A DNA stretch of 7,389 nucleotides from JBBKXJ01 sp037969395 (GTDB lineage Bacteria > Pseudomonadota > Gammaproteobacteria > Pseudomonadales > JAUIET01). The position numbers and the translations under genes were made by a program. Under the pieces are notes generated by a model that saw only the letters and a program-made list of their open reading frames with translations, was not told the DNA's origin and did not search any database. Location: NCBI GenBank assembly GCA_037969395.1, contig JBBKXJ010000377.1, forward strand, positions 1 through 7,389, read 5' to 3'. Positions 1 to 5,026 of this stretch are shown here, piece after piece (within the stretch, counting starts at the first letter, position 1; each line of letters opens with the position of its first letter).

Positions 1-181
1 CCCCTGTGGTTCTTTCTGGAAAAGTCTTGCTTGCGGCGGCGCTCGTGGTTCTGGAAGCTGATTAGCTGAGGCAAGTGCCGCGGATTTTGCATCCAGGTGA
101 TCCAGAATTTTCTTGATGAACAATAGTTCCTCGATGCACGCGATGATCTTGACTGCTCCGCCACAACGATTGCAGATCGTG

Positions 182-235
182 CCAACAGTAGGCGCTTTAG
201 GCGATATTGATATCGCCTTAAACGCCTACTGTTGG
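182..235. repeat. 54-bp near-perfect hairpin inserted in the IS91 transposase
   Basis: The arms 182-208 and 209-235 are inverted repeats with two mismatches (198/219 and 195/222), so the element folds into a roughly 26-bp stem with a tiny loop at 208-209. The outer ends read CCAACAGTAGGCG and CGCCTACTGTTGG. The central part is GGCGATAT, TG, ATATCGCC. It lies exactly where the IS91 protein should pass from LKRVF to its CxxCGG zinc ribbon. It replaces roughly four codons and shifts the frame. No ORF fits inside it. It is not followed by a T-run, so it is not an ordinary intrinsic terminator. Confidence 0.9.
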
Positions 236-404
236 TAAACACGCGCTTAAGCCCTTGCGCCCAGGTCATTTCCTTATGCTCACCCACTGGTGTCTCTGCG
301 TTCTTCTTGCCCTTCAAGTCTTGCTGCTTGCTATTACCGTCCTTGCCACGTTTCGCAGGTGTCACATTGATTCGGTGCATGCTGTTTGGGGCCAAAACAC
401 CATG

Positions 405-479
405 ACAAATTTGTCTGGAACAAATTTGGACAGCTTTAGCTGGCCCGCAAAGCGGGCGAGTATCAGGGATGATACGAGC
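405..479. repeat. 75-bp in-frame palindrome-rich insert in the IS91 transposase
   Basis: IS91 relatives read LTRF directly followed by HGV(F/L)APNS. Here 25 extra codons without a stop sit between them, and removing 405-479 restores the family sequence exactly. The insert holds several small dyads: ACAAATTTGT at 405-414, a second ACAAATTTG at 420-428 (period 15), AGCT-TT-AGCT at 432-441, GCCCGC-AAA-GCGGGC at 443-457, and GTATC-AGGGAT-GATAC at 460-475. No target-site duplication is obvious. Its in-frame, stop-free and palindromic nature recalls the Rickettsia palindromic elements, but I see no sequence link to them. Confidence 0.75.
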
Positions 480-652
480 AAAACGCGTCAGATTCACTCG
501 GGGTTTGGGCACGAGTGCGGCTAACTTCGCAATAAAGTCCAATGGTTCGAACATGACGTGCGTTGTCCCATCTCGATACGGTGTCTTCAACTGGTATCTG
601 ACCATACCCTGGGAGGTGATCACGAGCCGTTTCTCCGATACCGCCGGTAAAG

Positions 653-711
653 GGCGTTCTGGCATTGGCCAAAAACCGCCTATAGGCATCATAAAGAGGG
701 GTGTTGCTCAT
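653..711 (-). other. Unassigned coding-like stretch fused to the IS91 remnant
   Basis: Upstream of the point where IS91 similarity begins, the minus strand opens with an ATG at 709-711 and reads MSNTPLYDAYRRFLANAR before running out of frame into the transposase remnant. The opening is loosely like the N-terminus of a tyrosine recombinase, but the stretch is too short to assign. An AGGA lies about 13 nt upstream of the ATG, which is too far for a good ribosome binding site. It is most simply the 5' end of another gene cut off at the IS91 junction. Confidence 0.25.
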
Positions 712-772
712 GGTTATCGAGTCATTTCCTGGGTGGGCGGAGGCCGGCTCCGGTGCATTTATTCTGCAGCAG

Positions 773-850
773 TTTATCCATCAGCTGATGGGATGACAAA
801 GCGATAGAAACAATTGCCAGCAACTCTACTTCATCCCGCACAGATAACGA
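773..850. repeat. Imperfect tandem repeat, copy 1
   Basis: First of three adjacent related units. It opens TTTATCCATCAGCTGATGG, which contains the 14-bp perfect palindrome CCATCAGCTGATGG. It then carries GACAAA-GCGATA, CAATTGCCAGCAACT and CTTCATCCCGCACAGATA. It is noncoding on both strands as far as I can see. Confidence 0.88.
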
Positions 851-935
851 TTTATCCATCAGCTGATGGTAGGACAAAAGCGATAAGACAATTGCCCGCA
901 ACTTTACTTCATCCCGTACAGAAATACAGAAAAAA
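851..935. repeat. Imperfect tandem repeat, copy 2
   Basis: Second unit. It has the same opening TTTATCCATCAGCTGATGG and the same order of blocks: GGACAAAAGCGATAA, CAATTGCC, GCAACTTTACTTCATCCCG. It is longer than copy 1 because of an A-rich tail (about 921-935). Confidence 0.88.
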
Positions 936-1013
936 TTTTTCCGTCAGCTGATGTTAGGACAAAGGCGATAAGGCCATTGCCAGCAAATCCACTTCATCCC
1001 GCACTCATATCGA
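936..1013. repeat. Imperfect tandem repeat, copy 3 (diverged)
   Basis: Third unit. The opening is TTTTTCCGTCAGCTGATG, so the outer palindrome is degraded but the core TCAGCTGA (944-951) is intact. The blocks GGACAAAGGCGATAA, CATTGCCAGCAA and CTTCATCCCGCAC are kept in the same order. It ends near CATATCGA. Confidence 0.85.
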
Positions 1014-1042
1014 TTCATATTTGCTTTGATTCATGGGGGACG

Positions 1043-1054
1043 TTTCAGCTGAAA
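1043..1054. promoter_or_regulatory. 12-bp palindrome upstream of the secreted-protein gene
   Basis: TTTCAGCTGAAA is a perfect palindrome 130 bp before the start at 1185. It shares the core TCAGCTGA with all three upstream repeats. It could be a binding site for a dimeric regulator. No convincing -35/-10 pair is visible next to it, so the regulatory reading is an inference. Confidence 0.3.
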
Positions 1055-1184
1055 GGTTTTTTTGCGGCTATGGGTAACTCTGTACACGCTTTCGCGAGGA
1101 TTGAGGGCCTCTCAAATCACTGGACCGGCTACAAAGGAAGGCTCAGAATCGCGGAGAGTTTTCTACCCATCAGCCGGAGCACCC

Positions 1185-1886
1185 ATGAAACCTTACCTTG
1201 ATCTACAGCATCACCACAAAACCAGCCTCAGACAGAAAACATGGTGTGGATTACTCATGGCTGTGGCGGTCCTTACTTGTGCCAGTCTCGGCGGTTTCGG
1301 CCTCGCCCACGCACAATCGAACGAGCTCGGCAGCTACCAGGGCACCATCAAAGTCACGGGTACGGAAATCGATCCCCAGGTCAGCTATAAGGCCAGCATC
1401 AAGATCAACCTGCCGGTGACCGACCGCGACGACGATTCAATCGACGCTGAGTTTTATTCCGGCGAAGCTCCCGCCGCAACCGTTTCGATCACGCAATGGG
1501 ACGAAGCACACACGGAATCGTCGCCAGGAGCTGACGGAAAGTTCGTCAGTTACCAGTGCCAACTGGCGGCTCCAAAGGATATTTCCATGACGCCTAACGG
1601 CGTTTTAAACGTGGATCTCGAACAAAAAGTACATATGTTTTCGGTGACCCTGATCGGTAACGACGAGATTGATCTCAACTGCGTGCATTCACGCACTGGG
1701 CCGTACAAGAGAAAAAAGGGGGTCATTCTTTATGCTGGAACTGGTACGCCGGGCATGCAATTTGAGCATCCGATCGCATTCACGGACGCCGCGCATTTGA
1801 CCGCGAACTACACGCTGGTGACGGATTCTGCCCAAACCAACGCAGGCCCTATCGTGCAGGAGTGGGATTTGCGCCTGGCGCAGTGA
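1185..1886 (+). CDS. Secreted protein of unknown function
   Basis: A 233-residue protein I do not recognise. The ATG at 1185 is preferred because GGAG (1176-1179) precedes it by five bases and because the protein then starts with a basic, His-rich n-region. A hydrophobic stretch follows (about 22-40: CGLLMAVAVLTCASLGGFGL), ending in AHA-QS, a good signal peptidase I site. The longer frame back to 1062 has no support, and an internal ATG at 1257 is possible. The mature part (about 190 residues) is acidic with alternating hydrophobic residues, suggesting mostly beta structure, and has two cysteines (in YQCQL and LNCVH) that could form a disulfide. It is not a lipoprotein. It stands alone: the DNA upstream is the repeat array and the DNA downstream holds hairpin repeats. 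The likely location is periplasmic or extracellular. Confidence 0.75.
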   Translation: MKPYLDLQHHHKTSLRQKTWCGLLMAVAVLTCASLGGFGLAHAQSNELGSYQGTIKVTGTEIDPQVSYKASIKINLPVTDRDDDSIDAEFYSGEAPAATVSITQWDEAHTESSPGADGKFVSYQCQLAAPKDISMTPNGVLNVDLEQKVHMFSVTLIGNDEIDLNCVHSRTGPYKRKKGVILYAGTGTPGMQFEHPIAFTDAAHLTANYTLVTDSAQTNAGPIVQEWDLRLAQ

Positions 1887-1955
1887 CCCTGCGCCGACAC
1901 GGACTGCAGCTTGCCATTGAACTGAAGTTAACGAATTTTGAGGCAGGAGCCTGGT

Positions 1956-1986
1956 TTCCCGGAGTCTCGCAAGCTCGATCCGGGAA
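1956..1986. repeat. Intergenic hairpin, TTCCCGGA...TCCGGGAA
   Basis: Eight-base perfect arms at 1956-1963 and 1979-1986 around a 15-base loop, followed by TGACGG. Its form resembles the short palindromic intergenic repeats further right. It lies about 70 bp after the stop of the secreted-protein gene and could aid transcript ending, but no T-run follows. Confidence 0.6.
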
Positions 1987-2006
1987 TGACGGATAAATAA
2001 GTGGGG

Positions 2007-2046
2007 CGTCGTTCCAGACTTTACGCAGTAAACGTCTGGAATCCAG
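2007..2046. repeat. 40-bp repeat, copy A (hairpin)
   Basis: Starts CGTCGTTCCAGAC and ends GTCTGGAATCCAG. The arms TTCCAGAC (2012-2019) and GTCTGGAA (2034-2041) pair, and the inner TTTAC/GTAAA extends the stem around one bulged base. It is identical to copy B. Confidence 0.92.
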
Positions 2047-2070
2047 TGGGTGAAAATTGACACGCTCTGG

Positions 2071-2104
2071 ATTCCAGAAATCCCGCTGCGCGAGATTCTG
2101 GAAT
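2071..2104. repeat. Palindromic repeat between the two 40-bp copies
   Basis: The arms ATTCCAGAA (2071-2079) and TTCTGGAAT (2096-2104) pair around a GC-rich centre containing CGC/GCG. A partial further unit, GATTCTGGAATGATGGG, follows at about 2121-2137. This TTCCAG/CTGGAA repeat type is common between genes in many proteobacterial genomes. Confidence 0.85.
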
Positions 2105-2150
2105 GACGGGAAAAGGAAACGATTCTGGAATGATGGGTTTAAGTATCAAC

Positions 2151-2190
2151 CGTCGTTCCAGACTTTACGCAGTAAACGTCTGGAATCCAG
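2151..2190. repeat. 40-bp repeat, copy B (hairpin)
   Basis: Exact second copy of the 40-bp unit at 2007-2046, in the same orientation, 104 bp further on. The hairpin arms are at 2156-2163 and 2178-2185. It ends 12 bp before the stop codon of the cytochrome remnant on the other strand. Confidence 0.92.
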
Positions 2191-2202
2191 AAAAGCGCTG
2201 GA

Positions 2203-2322
2203 TCAATCCACCCAGGCGACCGTCGGCACCACACTGGGTTCGGGCTGGGCGCGCAGGTAGCTGATCAGCTGCCAGACGACGGTCTCGTTGAGCAGGCCAC
2301 CGTAGGCCAGCCGTGGGCTACA
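2203..2322 (-). pseudogene. C-terminal tail of a c-type cytochrome (remnant)
   Basis: In the minus frame ending with TGA at 2203-2205 the sequence reads RLAYGGLLNETVVWQLISYL, then RAQPEPSVVPTVAWVD. The pattern (M)xAYGGxLxxxxxWQLxxYLR is typical of the last helix of class I cytochrome c domains. The CxxCH haem site and everything upstream are missing. Above about 2320 the frame no longer looks like cytochrome and merges with unrelated DNA next to the transposase remnant. The short length makes the exact protein impossible to name; the family call rests on this C-terminal motif alone. Confidence 0.5.
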
Positions 2323-2762
2323 GCGATAAGTGCGACATTTTGCGGCTTTCTGGGTTTAACCCGTTGTGTATACAGTTTTTGGTAGGCACAGGCGCCCCAA
2401 CCAACATTCGTCGATTGCATTCGCCTGATGAGTGTGCGGATCTCTGCATCAATGGGCGGTCGGCCTGCCCGACGACGCCGACTCTTAAACGTCCCGTATC
2501 GTCGAAAACACCATCGATGCCAGCGTACAACGGTGTCGGGGTGCAACACATGCAACATAGCCCGCCACCGGTCAACAGTTTTCGAGAACAGGATCCAGAA
2601 CAAGCGGTCGACCGGCGGCACCTGCGGACGCTTCGCTGATTGTTGTAACATCACAAGCTGCCGTCGGAGAGCCAGATTTTGCAGGATCAATTGATCGCGC
2701 GACATTAATGAAGAGCGAACGGTGCTGAGTATGGCTACCAAGAGACTAAGCATGCTGCTCAT
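2265..2762 (-). pseudogene. rve-type integrase/transposase, N-terminal part
   Basis: An open frame of 165 codons from ATG 2760-2762. The first 120 or so residues match the N-terminal region of a widespread rve-type transposase group: QLILQNLALRRQLVMLQQ (a coiled, DNA-binding-like start), VDRLFWILFSKTVDRW, HPDTVVRWHRWCFRRY, and GRPPIDAEIRTLIRRM ending in NVGWGA. Full-length members (roughly 300 residues or more) continue with the DDE catalytic core. Here similarity stops at about 2385 and the rest of the frame is antisense or out-of-frame DNA, including the cytochrome remnant region. No good ribosome binding site precedes the start. It is therefore an inactive 3'-truncated copy. Confidence 0.78.
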
Positions 2763-3027
2763 GCTTCAACGGTTGCTGAAAAAAGTCAAGGATTTCAAGA
2801 CGATCTAATTTATAGAAGGGACACGTGCGGCGTGAGCGGATCGGGTAATATCGGGTAGGCTAGCCGACCCTGTTCTTGTACCATGGTCATGTATCTCTTC
2901 CTCAGACAAAAAGAAGATGTACTGACACAAAAGAACGCTAATAAGCAAGTGTGATCATTCGGTACACAACGCTGTCAGGCAGGAAGTTATCCACAGGGAT
3001 GTCCTAAAATTACATGAATCTTGTTAA
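2763..3027. other. Gene-poor stretch between transposase and dehalogenase remnants
   Basis: AT-richer DNA without a recognised gene. It holds a 26-codon minus-strand ORF with a good Shine-Dalgarno sequence (listed separately) and a lone perfect DnaA-box-like TTATCCACA at 2987-2995. TGTCAGTACATC occurs on the minus strand near 2920-2935 and might be a mobile-element end. I see no intrinsic terminator or clear promoter. Confidence 0.5.
2810..2890 (-). CDS. Possible 26-residue peptide
   Basis: A short ORF from ATG 2888-2890 to TAA at 2810-2812, encoding a peptide that opens MTMVQEQGRLAYPILP and ends LTPHVSLL. It is preceded by AGGA (2899-2902) eight bases upstream, better than most starts in this window. 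It ends 48 bp before the transposase remnant on the same strand. I do not recognise it. It could be a real small protein, or the truncated start of a longer lost gene. In favour is the Shine-Dalgarno spacing; against are its shortness and the decayed surroundings. Confidence 0.22.
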   Translation of the reverse strand: MTMVQEQGRLAYPILPDPLTPHVSLL

Positions 3028-3330
3028 AACCCGAATACAGAAAAACTGGTACGCGACAACGACATCGAACACTTGGTTGACGATATTGTATCAGTGGAGG
3101 ATTTCGAGATCTGGAAACCGCAGACAGCTCTCTACCACCAGGCTGCACTGAAATATTCATGCGCTCCGGCGCATGCCTGGGATATCCACGGCGCAATCCG
3201 TGCCGGATTTCATAGCATCTGGATTCAACGCCAGGACTCGATCTATCACCCCCTGATGGGTAGCCCCGACCACCAGGTTGCCAACCTGGTCGATGCTGCA
3301 GTGGATCTGGCGCTTCAGCGGCTCCAGTGA
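3028..3330 (+). pseudogene. Haloacid dehalogenase type II, C-terminal fragment
   Basis: Remnant of an L-2-haloacid dehalogenase-like HAD hydrolase, whose family normally has about 220-230 residues. The open frame starts right after TAA 3025-3027 and reads NPNTEKLVRDND, LVDDIVSVEDFEIWKPQTALY, and then HAWDIHGAIRAG. The Lys in WKP is HAD motif III and the Asp in HAWDIHGA belongs to motif IV. The N-terminal part with the nucleophilic Asp (motif I) and most of motif II are missing, and no ATG start is available (only a TTG at 3073), so the product cannot be catalytic. The stop is TGA 3328-3330, 84 bp from the convergent end of the reductase gene. Confidence 0.85.
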
Positions 3331-3414
3331 GTCTCAACAACCGAGTATTGCGAGCAGGAGGGTTCCTGACCTGGCCCAGGGTGCTTTGTCGATACACCAC
3401 TCTTCGTTCGGACG

Positions 3415-4857
3415 TTAACTACCCGGCCCGCACTCCAGACATTCATCGACACCGGCGTCGGTTCTCTTCAGCTTGTTATGCAAATCCTTCAGAGCAGAAC
3501 GTACTCCTTCCTCAATCACAGGATGGTAGAACGGCATAGCCAGCATCGCGGAGACGGTCATATGCTGCTGCGCGGCCCAGGCCAGCAGGTGGCCGATATG
3601 TTCAGCGGCAGGGCCGAACATCTCGGCGCCCATAAACAGGCAGCTGTCACGTTCAGCATAGACTTTCAACAGTCCCCGGTTCTTGCCGACAACCTTGCTC
3701 CGGCCCTGATCCTCAAACGAGCTTATGCCCGCAACATAGTTTTTACTTTCGGCTGCGGACATTCGACCAACCGGGACGCCAACCGTGGCAATCTGCGGAC
3801 TGCTGAAGACGACGGAAAAAGGTACTTGCCTTTCGACGGACATCACCTGCGGATAGCGGCCCGCATTATCTCCGGCAATCCTGCCCTCATCAGCCGCTTC
3901 GTGGAGGAAGGGAACCTGGCGATTGGCGTCCCCCACCAGGAAAACCGGGCTGTTCCCGCATTGCAGTGTCGATGAGTCGGTCACCGGAATTCCGCTGTCA
4001 TCCAGAGTCAGTCCACTGTCGTGAAGATGCAAGCCATCGAGATTGGGTGAACGGCCGGTCGCCACCAGAATATAGTCGAACGTTTCTGTCACCCGGCCGT
4101 TGTCCCGATGTGTAAAGCTGACCGAGACACCGCACTCAACCGGAGAAAGATGTGTCACCTCGGATCGGGTATCAAGATAGAACTCCTCGTTGAAACACTG
4201 TTCTGCATAGGCGCGTATTTCCCTGTCGGCGATCCCGGCGAGGGAGCCACTTCGGCCGAACATGCGCACGCGCACGCCCAGGCGACTCAATGCCTGCCCC
4301 AGTTCCAGCCCCACCACCCCGGAACCAAAGACCGCGACGGAGGCGGGCAGCGATGGCAATTCAAACAGGCTATCATTCACCAGCAGCCGTTCACCCAACC
4401 CCTGAAACAGTTCGGGAATATTGGGACTCGACCCGGTCGCAATAACAATACGATCCGCATCCACTTTCATGTTGTCGCCAACCGCCAGCCTCCCCGGAGC
4501 GAGAAAACGGGCACATCCCATCAGCTTGTGGGCAGCGGGGATAACCTCCATGGAAGTCAGCACCGACCCGACGAACCCGTCCCTCTCCCTGCGCACACGC
4601 TCCAGCACCTGTTCACCATTGACTACAATCTCGCCAACCTGAATACCGAACATCCGGCTCCGGGCTGCGTCATGGGCACTTTCCGCCGCCGCAATCAGCA
4701 GCTTGCTGGGCATGCAGCCCACCCGGGCGCAGGTGGTGCCGTAGGTGTCACCTTCGATCAATACCAGGCTGTCGGTATGCTTTCGCGCACTGTTATAGGC
4801 GGTGAGGCCCGCCGTGCCGGCGCCGATAATAGCGATATCCACTTTTCGTCTATCCAT
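3415..4857 (-). CDS. Class I FAD disulfide reductase, dihydrolipoamide dehydrogenase-like
   Basis: A 480-residue flavoprotein of the pyridine nucleotide-disulfide reductase family, cytosolic. The start is set at ATG 4855-4857 because AGGGAG lies seven bases upstream. The FAD motif GAGTAG is at 12-17, the redox pair C43/C48 in TTCARVGCMPSK, the NAD(P) motif GSGVVG at 178-183, ATGRSPN at 266-272 and VGDAN at 308-312. The dimerisation domain ends with H445-P446 and E450, the His-Glu pair of lipoamide dehydrogenase and glutathione reductase, which mercuric reductase lacks. After the second Rossmann strand comes FGRSGS, with Arg202 where NADH-type Lpd enzymes have an acidic residue, so NADPH use is plausible. 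The C-terminal tail ends with C473-L-E-C476, an extra CxxC pair. No pyruvate or oxoglutarate dehydrogenase E1/E2 genes are adjacent, so a thiol-redox role near metal-export genes is my inference. The substrate is unknown. Confidence 0.92.
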   Translation of the reverse strand: MDRRKVDIAIIGAGTAGLTAYNSARKHTDSLVLIEGDTYGTTCARVGCMPSKLLIAAAESAHDAARSRMFGIQVGEIVVNGEQVLERVRRERDGFVGSVLTSMEVIPAAHKLMGCARFLAPGRLAVGDNMKVDADRIVIATGSSPNIPELFQGLGERLLVNDSLFELPSLPASVAVFGSGVVGLELGQALSRLGVRVRMFGRSGSLAGIADREIRAYAEQCFNEEFYLDTRSEVTHLSPVECGVSVSFTHRDNGRVTETFDYILVATGRSPNLDGLHLHDSGLTLDDSGIPVTDSSTLQCGNSPVFLVGDANRQVPFLHEAADEGRIAGDNAGRYPQVMSVERQVPFSVVFSSPQIATVGVPVGRMSAAESKNYVAGISSFEDQGRSKVVGKNRGLLKVYAERDSCLFMGAEMFGPAAEHIGHLLAWAAQQHMTVSAMLAMPFYHPVIEEGVRSALKDLHNKLKRTDAGVDECLECGPGS

Positions 4858-4864
4858 ACCATCG

Positions 4865-4870
4865 CTCCCT
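4865..4870 (-). promoter_or_regulatory. Ribosome binding site of the reductase gene
   Basis: AGGGAG on the minus strand, seven bases from ATG 4857. It decides between this start and a TTG six codons upstream, which would leave the Shine-Dalgarno sequence inside the gene. Confidence 0.75.
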
Positions 4871-4887
4871 AACAAAATATTTTGGAA

Positions 4888-5010
4888 TCATCCCTTTTCG
4901 CCATTGCAGTATGCCCGTGTAATGGGATCGCTGGAATTGACGAAAATTCCCTTTAAGCTTCCGGGCTCCAACACGCAACCACAGCCTTCATCCACCCAGC
5001 AGATTCTCAA
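4888..5010 (-). CDS. Possible small Cys-rich peptide
   Basis: A minus-strand frame between the membrane-anchored protein gene (ending 5027) and the reductase gene. From TTG 5008-5010 it gives 40 residues; from GTG 4993-4995, 35 residues. The stop is TGA 4888-4890. The sequence has cysteines in ICW, in GCGCVLEPG and in AYCNG: C4, C10, C12 and C33 counting from the TTG. There is no ATG and no strong Shine-Dalgarno sequence, though GAG lies four bases before the TTG. The composition looks coding, and a soft metal-binding CxC would suit the copper-export neighbours. It could equally be a decayed gene end or chance. I do not recognise a family. Confidence 0.25.
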   Translation of the reverse strand: MRICWVDEGCGCVLEPGSLKGIFVNSSDPITRAYCNGEKG

Positions 5011-5026
5011 AGCGCTCGGTCACATG

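Larger units (their letters stand above)
1..652 (-). pseudogene. IS91-family transposase, C-terminal half, disrupted
   Basis: Remnant of an IS91-like transposase (Y2_Tnp type), a rolling-circle-type enzyme. Read on the minus strand from about 652 it gives PAVSEKRLVITSQG, then YQLKTPYRDGTTHV, then MFEPLDFIAKLAALVPKPR and VNLTRF, all family hallmarks. After a 25-residue insert it resumes with HGVLAPNS, VTPAKRGKD and MTWAQGLKRVF (atg at 267-269). A 54-bp hairpin follows. Beyond it, in a different frame, come CNRCGGAVKIIA (zinc-ribbon-like) and the usual tail LPEPRAPPQARLF near the edge. The stop codon lies left of the window. The N-terminal half, with the catalytic tyrosines, is absent: upstream of about 650 the sequence no longer resembles the family. 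Frames on the two sides of the hairpin differ (codon starts 2 versus 0 modulo 3), so the gene is dead. Family assignment is from remembered conserved motifs, not a search. Confidence 0.88.

Noticed and set aside
182..235. Intrinsic terminator
   Set aside because: The stem is far longer than usual, the loop is minimal, no T-run follows on either strand, and it lies inside a former coding region.
773..1013. CRISPR array or integron attC array
   Set aside because: Units are about 80 bp and contiguous with no unique spacers, no attC core sites (GTTRRRY/RYYYAAC) are visible, and there are no cas or cassette genes.
2987..2995. Perfect DnaA box TTATCCACA as a possible replication origin
   Set aside because: It is a single site with no cluster of boxes, no AT-rich unwinding region and no dnaA or rep gene. 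The TTATCCATC in the repeats at 774 and 852 matches only 7 of 9 positions.
2987..3400. 137-codon minus-strand frame opposite the dehalogenase remnant
   Set aside because: The plus strand carries clear HAD motifs; the minus frame has none and is Arg/Pro-rich as expected for a shadow.
4108..4872. A 254-codon plus-strand open frame
   Set aside because: Fully antisense to the reductase gene, with low-complexity His/Gln-rich content; it is a shadow of a gene with well-matched motifs.
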